DNA from: Petrosia ficiformis
Taxonomy: Eukaryota; Porifera; Demospongiae; Haplosclerida; Petrosiidae
Assembly (NCBI GenBank): GCA_947044365.1
Contig: OX345636.1
Span: 36,419,212-36,483,211 of the forward strand
Reading direction: 5' to 3'
Length of the DNA stretch: 64,000 nucleotides
Part shown: in pieces, positions 26,601 through 40,100 of the stretch
Numbering within the stretch: the first letter of the stretch is position 1
How the letters are laid out: the number at the start of each line of letters is the position of its first letter
Translations under genes and position numbers: made by a program
Notes under the pieces: model-generated
Told to the model about the DNA's origin: nothing
Database searches by the model: none
What the model saw: only the letters and a program-made list of their open reading frames with translations

Positions 26601-29600
26601 CAAGAGTGGCTTCTTTAAAATTGTCATCCTCTCAGACAAGGGGTAGTAGTCCTTTGTTGAAATTTGAGGTGACTTTCTCCCTGCGATATTTCTTGGTATT
26701 ACCAATCAACTGAACAGCTGTCTTAACAGCAATCAACACCTATTAGTGTGATAACAAGCCTCCCTGGTTGTCACATTCAATAATTGAGGCGAGAGGAGCT
26801 CAAACATCTAGGACAAATGTTTTGATTCTTGCCAGATCCCCATCTATAGATTTTGTGTCATTGTTGACCTCTGTCTTCGTGTAGGATTGTAAAGTTGTAA
26901 AGCTTTTGTTGCTGCAACCTTTGGTAACCCAAAACGACTCCAGAAACCCCTTGGTCTTCTCCAAGTTTTCGACCGATTTACTATTGATCTGAGGTTCATC
27001 GTCGAGGTCCTAAAAATTGAATTCCCATTCATAATCTGTAATTTCATCCTCATTCTCGTCCGTACAGTCAGCCCAACTTCTGTGTCTCTGTGGGTTACAA
27101 CTCCGTCTTAGAAGAGCCCAATTATGAGATCGTGATCTGTATTCTCTGTCTCTTCTCCTTGTTTTGTATATAATTATGCGTAAGTAAATTTTGTTTGAAA
27201 AATATCAATAATAAATGATATAATGAAAAGACAAATAAGGGGACAAGTGCAAAGAATAACAAAGTCAAAAAAAGGTGACATTTTGCAATGATTCTTGAGA
27301 CATAATGTTGATGGGGGTAGGTGTTGATCTGTCCACAAAATAGAAGAAGGACCTGGCATCCTTAATGCACATGATAGAGGCTCTAAGAAGGGAAAATGAG
27401 AGCTGCATCGAAGCCATCCCAAGGTTGTGCTGTAGTGTTGATCCTATTTATCTCCCAATAAGGAGAAAGCCCATTTGTAGAAAAACATAGCAGTAGGACA
27501 TAGCCCACCAGTAGATGAAAAAATAAAAGGGGTCATTGAAGATGAGTGTTCAATTTCCTTTCGGTTTTCCTCATAAGAGCGTTTCTTGAAGTTTTCCTGA
27601 TTGCAGTAAGTAGTACTGATCTGAGGTTGGCAGTTTGAGGGAATAAAAAAATTAAAAAGGATTAAATACCTTGACATCAAAGTAAGCTTGCTCAAGAGTA
27701 CTTCCCCAGAAATCATTAGCTACTAAAACCAACCTTGCTGCATCTTGAATATTTGCAGAGGTTCCAGGCAAAATTTCCCCAGTGACAGTTTGTGAAGTTG
27801 GTTCAATCTTCACTCAAGGTAAATCCATAACTCCAGGTAAATGCGTAATATTAGTTTATGTTTGCACATACACATGATAGTTGGTCACACCTTCATGAAT
27901 AATAATTAATAAGCTAAAACGTTCATGCCATTGTTTTGCACCACTTTTTTACTGGCTCTATATCTGGCCCAAATAGGGATACTTTTTTCTCAATAAATCT
28001 TATTTCTGTTATAAAAGAATTACTGCATTAATATGAACATATTCAAAACGTTTGAGTGGTCATATTACTCTCATTTTGAAACTATTGGAGTTCATATAAT
28101 TTTGGAAAATTTCCGAAGTTTTGAACAGCTATCAACCTTGGATGTTCGGCGATTGGGTGATACTTTTTCAAAACTACCTCATTGGCAGGTTTATATAATG
28201 CATGTAGATTGAAAAATGATGATGTATATGATATATCGATTCATAACTATAGATTTCAGTCCACTATTTTGAAGGGCACCCCTTTTGCACATGCAGTGTA
28301 TATAAATCTACATGCCCCCTTGAAAATGTATGGCTATGAATCTAATCTATAAGTGTTATATAAACCAGCCAACTTACAGATAATTTTATATTATGTTGAT
28401 ATTACACATAATTATACACTGAACAAAATTTTAGCCTGTAAATTATAAATTTATTTACCAATCTATCCCATTTCAAATCCTGTCCACTGAATGGATAAGA
28501 GTAATTTACTTTCTGGAATTTGAAATTCCCTGCAAGTTTTAGCTTTTTCAATAGCTCCAGAATATTTAATGACACCTGTGCAACAAAAAGAGCAATAACT
28601 TAACAAACTGTCATGCTACACAGAACACTTGCCCCCATAGTGCAGTCAAAAATTATTATTGCTGCATATAGTATCTAAATATCAAACATACAGTGCAACA
28701 TATTGCAATTACTATCAAAACAGTGATAACTAGACAATTATAAAAGAATAATATAGTTATTACTGTGTTGTGATTGTTGTGCATTTCTAATATTGTTTTC
28801 TGTTGCACCCAAAGTATTTGGTAATTGGTACACATTTTTGGGACCAAATGACATTTCATTCTGGATTAATGGAATACACAATTGTAGATAGCCCAATTAC
28901 TACCCCAAATTAATACATTGCCATGTGATTTGAAGTTTTAAACAAATTAAAGATCATTTTTTAGCTTTTGTCATTACATCTGTTGTCAGTGAATGATGTG
29001 TAAAGTTGATTTTTTTCCTATTATTTGGAAAGAGTAATTTGTTTTGTGATCTAAACTTGTACAGGATGTCTTGTGTCTTTGCATCTGTCAGTGGCAAAAA
29101 GCGGTTTGTTTCAGGTTGTTGCCACTACCATGTGATGGCTTGGTGGCTATGCTAAGCTGCAGAAATTGTGAAATGATTACGTTATATTTCCAACTAAATG
29201 CCATTACACATACATTCAATCACATGGCAAATTGTCATCCAGTCCCAAGATATTTTCCATTGTTGCTGGATGCCTCTCCATGAATAAGATGCAGCTGGGG
29301 ATGAGACTAGTATAATTTTAGCATTAAAAGTCGAACTGCCTTTCTATGATGAGTATGCATGGTTGTAACACATTTAATTACAAGCAAGTTTAAATCCATC
29401 ATTTGTTTAGATTCTATTAGCACTCCACTATTATTTTACGAGATGTTTCAGCATAGAGTAGGACAAATCAGGATGTTGAATACCAAGCAGTAACAATACA
29501 GGTAATGTGGGTAATCATCATTCTATACTTTATCCTTATAACGTGCTAAAAGCCAGATCATTAGAGATGTTTATATTGAAAAGCTTATTCCTACATGTGC

Positions 29601-32600
29601 ACTGGAAAATTCGTAGAATATGTATATAATAGTACCATAATATAATACATAGCTATATATAGAGTAAGCCACCAATAATCAGCCACCACATATATAACAG
29701 CTATCGAACTAACTACTCTTCACTCCTTGTAACAGAAATCGGTTCAATGTTCGCACAACACCAAAATTTGGGTGCTCTAACCTTTTTTGTGCTGAATCAT
29801 CAAATTCAGAATGGGTCAAAGGTCAAGGAGCACGTGTGAATGAGGCAGTGTGTGAAGGTGAGAATGTTTGTGAAGCGTTTCAGTAGACCTCAAACGTAAA
29901 AAACATTATGAAATTCTATTATTTGAACCCTTAAATGAAATAGATCGATATTCTTTAGTCATTATTGAGTCTCACTGATTGTTTTTTTGTTTTTTTTTTT
30001 GTTTTTTTTTTTAAACAATACATGCTCAGTGTAGGTTTGGTAGGTGCATATAAATAGTCAGAGTACAGCTGATGCTGGATTCCTAGTAAAATATTTACGA
30101 AGTGTCTAGAGGACCAACAACCATTTCCTTTTAAATGAACTGGCAGTGTCAGCTGTTAGGTGAACGGTTTTCATATTTTGTTTAGGTTGCATGGGTTTGG
30201 ATCAAAAAGCCTTAATTATTAAAGTTGTGCCAGAACCCCACTCCCTATCCTAGATTTAAATTATCTTCATGCTGTGGGTTTAGGACCACTTCTTTTAAGC
30301 TAATATAATTTGTGCATGTGTAGCCACTCTGCACCTAATGTAAGGGGTGCCGACTATATCAAGTGCACTTAAGAAATAAGAACTGCACATAACGTATTTC
30401 TCTAGCTGAAACATTAGCAATACTTCATATTAGTTAAACTGAATCTGCCTTGCTGTTGTACATGTACGTTCACAATCCTTTTTGCACTAATACATTGTGG
30501 GTTATACATGGAAACAGTTCACTTTACTCAGAGGGTGTACAAATCGAAGGGTACAACCCAAGCAGCATGCTTACCATTATCAGTAGAAAGTACATCTTTT
30601 AGGCCTAATAAGTATGGCATGTGGAACAAGTAAAACTTGGAACAGCAATCATCGCTGTTGAGAGAGGCATCAGCATATGAAAGGCAGGTGAAATGTATGG
30701 TATTCCTCGCTCCACCTTACATGATCACATATCTGGCTGAGTAGAACTGCACACAAAGCCTGGCCCAAGCCCCTATCTTTCAGCCAACGAGGAAGAGGAA
30801 CTTGCAGCCTTCCTGATCAAGTATGCTAAGGGTTACCCGCACACACGTCAGCAGATTCTTGGTATTGTACTGCGAATATTAGATTCTAAACAGATAGATG
30901 TAGTAATCATTCATGGTTGGTGGGAAAGATTTAGAAAGCCCCACCTATATCAGACTCTTCGAACAGCTGCTCCACTCTCTTATGTTCGTGCAATGGCGCA
31001 CAAGAAGAAGAAGCCATCGGTCATTATTATGCATTGCACTCTAACTGAAAATGGACTTTTGGACGAAGTTGTTTAACTGTGACAAAACTGGGATGCCTTT
31101 AAATCCTAAACCTCTGAAAACAGTTTGTAAGCTTGGTGCTAAAGATCCATCATATATAACTGGAAATTCAAAGGTCTAGATATCTGTTCTTGCTTGCAGC
31201 AGTGCAGCCAGGTATGCTCTTCCCTCGTATGTGGTGTTTGATAGGAAGACCCTAAATCAGGAGCTCACTCATAGTGAAGTACCAGGAACTGTTTATGGTC
31301 TTTCCTCTAATGGTTAGATGGACACTGAACTTTTTAAATATTGGTTCATGGACCACTTTTTAAAGTATGTGCCTTTATCCAGGCCGCCGTTGTTGCTGAT
31401 GGACGAACACTCCTCCCACTACTGCCCGGAAATGATAAGAGCAGCAGCTGCTGAAGGAGTTGTGCTTTTTACACTCCCTACTCATACAACTCATTTTTGT
31501 CAACCGCTGGACAAGGGACCACTTGCTCCTTTGAAATTGGAGTGGAGGAAAACTGTCCACCAGTTTGTTGCCTCCAATCCAGGAAGAACAGTAACTCGCT
31601 ATGATTTCTCTGCATTGTTTGCGGAGACCTGGTTTAAAGCTATGACAATGAAGGAACATCCCAGCAGGAGTAAGAGGTGTATGTCCGTTTAATAAGCATG
31701 CTGTCAGGTCATCTGAAGTCAAAACATCATCTAATCTAGAAGATAATTTTCCAGCATCAACTGATATAAAGTACATTCTTATATACGTAGTCTTCACCCA
31801 CCTCAGATTAAGAGCTATCACAACAGTCCTACATGTATCGTCAAGCATAGTACTCCTAATGATCGTCTCTTTATATCCAGGGGAAAGCATGATGATCACA
31901 AATCTTACCCATTTTTTTGCTAGTGATAGTCCTTCTATGGGATCCTACACTCTAGACAAAAGCCCTTAGAACGCTCTGTATCAGAATCTGATCTTGAAAT
32001 GCTTTTTGCCTGTCAAAATAGCTCGTAGCCTCCAAAAGTTTCTTATGACACCAGTGTTACCTACGTGTACTAAGCAACCTGAGCAAGGCCCTAAGCCTAC
32101 TGGTAGAGTTTTAACCAGTAGAGAAAATATGATGTTAATGGAAGAAAAAGAAAGAGTTAAGAAAGAGGAGGCTTTAGAAAAGGAGGTAAGGTTAAAGGCT
32201 CGCGAAGAGAAAAGGCTAAAGAAGGCAAGGGAAAAGGAACGCAAGGTGATAGCAAGAAAAGGAGGCAAAGGTAGGAACAGTAGGCTTTTTTTACTGAACA
32301 TTAATTCCATCATCTTGATACTGTTTTTAATGCAGGAGAGGGCAAATCTACTGAACATGACTGTAGTGACTATGTGGTTCAAAAAATGAGACGTACCTCA
32401 GGTAAGTGCTTGGTGCTCAATTTTGGTGTGTGTGTGATATAGCATTTTAATCTTAAATTTATTTCAAGTACTTTTTACGTGTAGTTATGTAAATTTATGT
32501 ATTACTTGATAGTTTTTTCAATTTACAACACGTAATTACTTGTGATCAAATGAAGTGCAGGATTATATGATAGTTATACCATGCTTCGTTTTTTTGTCAT

Positions 32601-35600
32601 TTTTGTTATAAATATACGAAGCTTGCTTAGTTCTGATATACTGCTTCTAAATATTGATTTTCAAGGATTTGTCATTTCTAAGGATGCACTGGACAATGGG
32701 TTTAACACAGATGATGGTTTACCAGATACTTGTGGCCCTCAGCAAGGCAAAGGTAATTTTTGTAAATTATTGTTCTGTAAAACCTACATTTGTACCATGA
32801 TATTGATATGTACTGTAACTATTCAGGAAAGACAGGAATTATGGGGGGGAGGAGAGGTGTTGGGTGTTATAATACTCTAGTATACATGTACTTCTATCCT
32901 ATAGGGGTAGGACCATACTGTCTGATCATAGAGGTAGGGTTTCCTTCATAGTGTTGTAGTATAGTACTATATACACATGTATGTTCTCATTTGTTTACAT
33001 AAAGCACGTGACAGTCATGGGACACATTAATAAATCGTTATTCAGAAGTTAATAATTACTAGAATTATTATTATAATAATTACGTGAAAATTGAACTCAT
33101 ATTTACAATTGTTATAGTTACATGTATATGCATGTACATAATACACTTGTACTGGAAAGTGTAATCAGCATATCAAAATTATTAATTTATTTTGAATCAA
33201 GTTTTCCTGAATCACTGGAATTACAGTATTTCTCTAATAATGCATGGTAAGTCCTTCAGTACTATGCTACTGATTGTTGGAACAGTTTTAATGAGTCATT
33301 GTATTACATCATACTAGCCACTCAACATGTCAAACGCTGCTCAGGACATCAGTTTTGATACAAATTGATCAAGTGAATGTCAAATTTTAATCAGCTTGTT
33401 ATAAGAAATCAATCAGACATAACTTTAATTAGGAATGACTATCTTCTGATAATTTTGCTCTTCTTCGTCTTCAATTGAGTCAAAACTTGTATTACAAGTT
33501 ATTATCAGCTGTTGGTAATGATGAAGATAGAAAGATGTCATTTAGTAATGTACCTACCAGATCTGCTTCCCTACAAGTAAGGGCAGGTGTACATGTACAT
33601 GTGCACATGCTGGCTATGGTTCCATATAGCCTCATGCTAAATTCGCCTCTGTCCTAAGGACCAGGTTGAAATTTACTAAGGATGATTCAGCACAAAAAAG
33701 TTTAGAAGAGCCAAACTTCACTGTTGTTGTGCGAACGTTGAACTGATTTCTGTTACAACAACGTAAAGAGTAGTTAGTTCGATAGCAGTCATTGGGAGGC
33801 TCACTTGGCAGAACATTTGTAAGTAAGGACAGCTGTCTGCTGGACCGATATGATAGTCCGAGGTTTGTATTAATCGGACAGTGTTATATTTTTGCTCTCT
33901 GCATTTGCATACTTTGTTCTGCTGATCTCTAATTTAGTAAGCACATAGCACTACCATAACCCTATAAAGTCATGTACTTTTGGTAAGCAAATGATAACTG
34001 GTTTTCAGAGTATGCGCGTCGGAATATATGTGGTGGCTGAATACTGATGGTTAACTCTCTCTCTCCCTCTATATATATATATAAGTGTTCTCACAAAGCA
34101 GGGAAGCAGGGCGCTATGTGCACCACTTCAAAAATCATTAAATTCCAAATTATTAATGAATGAAAACATTTTTAATTACTCCTACTGGGCATGTTCATTG
34201 ACCACGTGTGTGTATTAACGTGTTAAAAGAAGGTTTCAAGCGTTTAGATGTTTGCAAGTTGGAAGATGAAGACAGTATTGAGTGTCTATGATATGGTTTT
34301 TCTATTCTTTTAAGTTACATATTGTGTAAGTATGTGTGGCATAATCATTCATTACATACATCTGTACATTTACCACGTTTTTCTCATAAATCTGCTTACA
34401 ATCTAGCAGCACCCCTGCTATTTTTTTTTCTTATAATATATATAATTATATATATATATATATACGTATATTATATATATATAGCATGATGGTGACATCA
34501 TCCCTTTCATGTGGTGAGTTCTATATATTGTATATAGACCCTCCATGTGGACACTATGCAGGAGATGTCACCATCATGACAATATATTGTATAGTTAATA
34601 GGTCCTATATACTGAATATAGGACCCTTGTTTTGTATAAAGGACCTACTAGCATACTATATAATATACATACATACATATATACATATATATGTATATAT
34701 ATACCTTTACAATAACAGTCTAGGTAAGACCACCATTAATAAAAACATGTAGTACCTTTGCTTCTTTTTGGCAACAAAGCTTGTCATTAATTACATATTC
34801 TTGATGCTATTACCATAGTTATAGTGTTTGCAACAATGATAGTACATACTAAACCAGTCTACAACTTCCAAATACAACACAGACCGGCACAGGAAAATAA
34901 AAATGAAAATATATGTCATTAATATCAGGACTCTATTCTTTTGGAAAATGGAGTTGTTGAGAGTGACAAAAAGAAATAATTCAAAAGAACACCCACAAAG
35001 CCAATGCAGTGAGCTCTTAGCTGATTTCAATCATGGTTAGAGCAAGACAACACCCATGATAACAAATGATTTGAGCAGTAAGCCTCCTAAGATGAAATTG
35101 GAAAGTTAATGATTAGTGCTATGACTCCTTAAATGTATGTGATATGGATAACTGATTATGTAATATATATATATAGAGAGAGCCACATGTTATAACTATT
35201 ATATATCCCACCTACAACACAGACATGGGCATGCGCAATTGCCTAGCACATTGTGTTGTCGCTATGGCTGAAGAGATGGCTGTCACAGTTCCCAGGAAGC
35301 GAAAGCTATATTGTTCCTTGAAATAACGTCGGTTTAAGTCAGTTACTCACCAAGAAGTTAGGGAATTAGAGAAAAAAATTGTGCCCTAAAGCACAGATGC
35401 TTGTACTCGATGGGCTATGAAAATGGTTTACTGACTGCAACGATAGGAATACTGAAGGCAAATGCCCAGACGTTGTTTTATCTCCTTTGTGTTCCCGTGA
35501 AGAGCTGAAGAAATGGCTAATAGTGTTCGTGGCTGAAACTCGAAATAATAATGGCGAAAACTATCCTCCCCACTCAATAAACTCAATCCTGTCTGGTATC

Positions 35601-37095
35601 CTGCGCCACATGAGGGCTGAAAATCCAGAGTATCCAAACTTTCTCAGCGGACAAGACCCTGAGTTTCAACAGTTGTGGTCTACTGGAGTATTAGATGTAG
35701 AAACTCCGAAAGGATTACTTAAAGCGGTTTTCTTTTACAATGGAAAGTGTTTCTGTTTACAAGGCGGTATAGAGCATTGTAATCTTGGGCTATCCCAGTT
35801 ACAAAGGCTTTTGAATCCTGATCGATACGTTTACAAGGAATATGCATCCAAGAATCGTCCGAGTGGTGTTGTTCAACTAAAAACGGACCATAAATCTGTT
35901 ACAATTGTGGCTAACCCAGCTGCTGGGCATCATTTTCATGTCTTTTTATTGGACAAATATATAAGGAAACTTCCCCTTGATGTGGTAAAGAAGGAGGACC
36001 TTTTTACTGCTGTGCTCTTGATGTTGTTCCCAAGGAAGAGAATGCTCCACGGTATGCAGCAGTTGCTGTTGGTAAAAATGTTCTAATGAAAATGGTAAAG
36101 AACATGTGTGATGAAGACGGTATTGTTGGGAACAAATCCAACCATAGCCTTCGTGTTGCTGGAGCCTCTTCACTTTTTGATGCCGGTGTCCCAGAAAGAA
36201 TAATACAGCAGAGTGCAGTATAACAACTACACAGTAAATAAGTACTCTTCTGCACCAGTAGCTCCCATGCTGTGGCCTACCATTTATCCCACCATATCCG
36301 GCACCAAGTTTTGATTCACCAGGTTACTACCCACATGATTCTAACAAAAAGGACTGCTTTGTACAATAGTGTTGATTGATTTACCTTACCATTTAATCTA
36401 GCTGCTCTGTACATTTACTCATTTGTTCACTTATTTAGTCATATTCATTGTTCATTATTTAAAAAAAACAATCTGCTGATAAGAACAAGTATTGTTATGA
36501 CAGCTGTTAACCATGGTGACAGGGCTTATATCAAACATCAAAGGGATATAAAGAACCCACAAGGGCTTATATCACATTTATAACCCAGGTAATTCCTTTG
36601 ATGTCTGTTGTAACTGGGATATATATATATATACACACATAATATATATATATTATATAGTATGCTAATATGTCCTATATGCAAAATACAGAACACCGAG
36701 TTTGTGTCCGAGGATGTGATATAGCCTGTGCCTGCGATAATAGATACCTCATAAATACGCACACTATACCTCATAAAGTCTCAGGAAGAGTTGTATATCA
36801 TTGTTCAATCTACCATCTTGTTCATCTTTCAAATCAATTTGTAGCAATTCCAAATTAGCAGCGAATTCAGAAATGGTCTTTAAATCCCATTTATTTTTTA
36901 CATCTGTGAAAATGTAGTACAATCATCCTTACTATTGTAAAGAATATGAACCCCATGTAAAAAGGTATGCTTCAGTATAATATTTCTTTAAGGCTTACAG
37001 TTGTAATATATCGGTATTAGTACTATATACCATTATTAAACAAAGCTTAGTGTATAGCCATAATTGAAATAATACATTAGGGTAATTACTAGCAT

Positions 37096-37138
<43 letters not shown>

Positions 37139-40100
37139 TATATATATATATGAATTTTACATATTATATAAAATATAGTGGTCAATATGATATGGCACTA
37201 TACCTTCACGTATTTGAACTTCCATTGTTACTGGTGCATGCTTCTCAGCACTATACACAACTGATGCTCCATCAAACACAGTCTGTAATGTCTTCAAGAT
37301 AGCATCTTTTGTTTGGTTCTATAATCATGAAAACACTTAAAATGCTTGAAAGAATGGTAAGAATACTAACCTCTTGTCTACTGAATAATTGTTCCAGTTG
37401 CAAAATACTGTGCTGTTGCAGAGCTTTTATCTGGGTCACTCTGGTTTCTATGTTTCCGAGCTGTTTGAGTCCATTGATCCATGCATCGTACGTAATACTG
37501 GAATCAATAAAATAGTAGAGTGTAGTGTAGGCATCCCAAAGGTCGTTAAGAGCTCTTTGTTCCAACATGTACTGGATTTCTTGTGTGATGAGATTACGTT
37601 GAGCATAGAAAGATCGTTTTCCTTCTTCACCAACAAAACCCATTTTTCGACAAAATTGTATGTAAGCAAAACTATTCTTCACTTCGTTAAAAAGCACAAA
37701 ATATACATCAAAATTACCATTGTAATTTGGTAGATTTTTACAAAAGCTTGCTTTAATTTCGGGGGCTTTGTGCAAAACAATTGCTTCTGGAATATGCAAT
37801 ATTTTTGCATACTCACAGAGTTCTTGGAAAGTGGAATCTTCCAAACAGTGCACAAGTTCACATTTGGTGCACACTTCTTCAATAATCAACATGCCATTTC
37901 GAAAACTTGCCAGTGATAAAAGTGCTTCAATCCCAGTGCGTCCCTGAGGCTCATGATATTTATGGAATACATTCGTAAAGAACTCGAATAGTACAAACTC
38001 CTTACCAGTATCCTTAGATAGTTCCAGTTGCATGTGTTTTAGAGTAATATTACCCTTAACTGCTTCAAGAACGACAGCAATGGCCCCCTCTACAGCGAAA
38101 TGAAGCATGTTTGTAGTGACCTCATATGATGTTGAATTATTAGTTAGCGGCAATGATGTCTCATATAGAAGTTCGGAGTACTTTTTCTCTACACATTTAG
38201 CAAAGAATCCACTACTAAAGTGATGAAAAAAGCAGAAGATGGGTAGATCCTTTTGAAGTGGTCCCAAAAACTTCACAAGGTTTTCTAGTAGTAGCTCCAA
38301 TTCAACACAAGTTTTAGTTCCATTAAAAGGTATTTCAACTTCACCAGAACCGTCTGAAATGACTTCTTCAATCATTTCAATATTGATACTCTCCTCCAGT
38401 TCTTTTCTAAGTTTCTGTGGTATCATTATTCTGTACTCCTCCAATATGCGCATCAAACTGTCACTAGTATAATAATGAAATTGAAATTTTATCATTAAGG
38501 AATACAATTCAGAAAAAAAGACACAATGGAGACAAGAATAATAAAACATTTTCAATACAAATGATAAAAGATGTAGAGATGTGAAAATGCCCAAAGTATG
38601 TAGTATACACAGTCAGAATGGGTCACACATGAAGTGTAATCAAGGTCAAGTGTCAACGAGAGTAAACAAACCACTCCATATAACCATACATAAGTATCTA
38701 TGTCTCTAAAAACCAAAAAAGGTAGCTTTACTTAAGTGGGGCTATATGCCAGAGGTTTGTTTAATTTCATTCACATTTGACCTTGATTATACCTCAAAAC
38801 GTATGTAAACAAGGTCAGGATAGAGATAAAAAGTATTTTTCTAAGAAAAAGAGAACAATGGAATAACAAAAATGGCTCAATAACTGGAAATGTTGACAAG
38901 AAACCTACCAGTACATAGCATTTCCAGCTTTACAGTGCAGTTGAACAAGATTTGCTAACTGATACTGAATTTTCAAAAACTTATGGTGCAGTGCATCGAA
39001 GATTTGGAGGTCAATCATTTCATTCCCTCTGGGCTTAACAACTTCAACAATCCTTTTGATTTCACTTGAATCATTTTCACGAAGTGTTCTCAGCGTATTG
39101 TAAGAAATGGACCCAGATCTTAAAAGGTCACTAAGGTTCTCACATTTTGCTTTGACATTAGCGAAAAATGAAAGGCAGTACTCAATTTCTGGTGTTGCGG
39201 GAACTATACGTTCATTACATTTTTCAAACAATGGTGCTATGGCTGTCACCAGATCGTGAATACTCACTGTATTATCTGTAGCCCATAATTCTTTCTTGAG
39301 ATCAACTTTGGAGGCAAATAGCTGCAGCACTCCACAAGCAAATCGTATGCGTGGAGTATTCTGATCTGCAGTTAGAACTCTAGTGTTTACTTCAAACTGA
39401 GACTTCACATTCCAAAGAATCCTTTTCACTAAAGTTAGACTGTTAATAACATTGATATTTCGTAATCCCTATAAAAAATTTGTGAAGGGTAAATAAAATA
39501 AAAACCATTTGGAATATATTCAACATCTTGCCAATAATATGATGCTTTTAAGTTGTGATGACATACCCATGAAAATGTACATAATTTGCAGGTCAGGCAT
39601 TGAAGCAGAATTGCCTAAATTATATAAGTATCCTAGCAGGGGGAAAGAGATTGTGGAATATTCAGCTCTCAGAACAGAGTTTTTGATAAGTTCATATGGT
39701 ACACCATAGGTTCAAAGAAATTCTTATTCGGTGTCTCGCAGTTCTCTCTTTGGACCTGATGGTGCAGTTAATCATGATTATATTATCATCAACAGCATTA
39801 ATTGTTTATTTATTGGCTCAAGGCGTCTATGCAGTGGTGCACATACTAACCATTGTTGAGCCCATTTGGCTCATGCTTCTAAACATATCAAAACCTCTAT
39901 CCCAGAATCAACTCCCCTGATATGTTCACCTAAGTTTCCTATGTATAACTCTAACTATAAAAATGAATGCACTCAGAGTGCAGAACCTTCGCCACAAGTG
40001 TATTTGGCACACACGAATGATTATTCAAAAGTAAATAATTGCAGACAATACTTGACTGTAATAATAATTGTTATAATTGATATTTTAGTTTAGCAGTTTA

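Larger units (their letters stand above)
25395..27830 (-). mobile_element. DIRS-like retroelement fragments, split by an R1 insertion
   Basis: Minus strand, 5' to 3': a downstream-domain fragment (27830-27170), Gag-like sequence (27130-26124), the R1 repeat (26123-25838), RT start (25846-25500). The order and text match DIRS-type elements of invertebrates. All parts are frameshifted. Whether the first fragment belongs to the same element is uncertain. Confidence 0.65.
29645..34082 (+). mobile_element. pogo-family element with long terminal inverted repeats, about 4.4 kb
   Basis: Left TIR 29698-29801 pairs with right TIR 33681-33788 (CTATCGAACTAACTACTCTT, TGTAACAGAAATC, GTTCGCACAACA and TTTTTTGTGCTGAATCATC all shared). 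Outer ends also match: 29650-29697 and 34024-34080 (CAGCCACCACATATAT). On the right, 235 bp of unrelated DNA separates inner from outer TIR. A pogo transposase relic lies inside (30630-32390). Confidence 0.8.

Noticed and set aside
31375..31899. Minus-strand open frame of 174 codons
   Set aside because: Antisense shadow of the pogo transposase on the plus strand, whose DDE motifs are recognisable.
31981..32382. Minus-strand open frame of 133 codons, Phe/Ser/Leu-rich
   Set aside because: Complement of the Lys/Glu-rich coiled coil of the pogo transposase tail.
35946..36255. Minus-strand open frames in the Crypton region
   Set aside because: Antisense shadows; the plus strand holds the recombinase with its H-x-x-R box.
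37309..37733. Plus-strand open frames over exon 15
   Set aside because: Shadows of the long RNF213-like exon on the minus strand.
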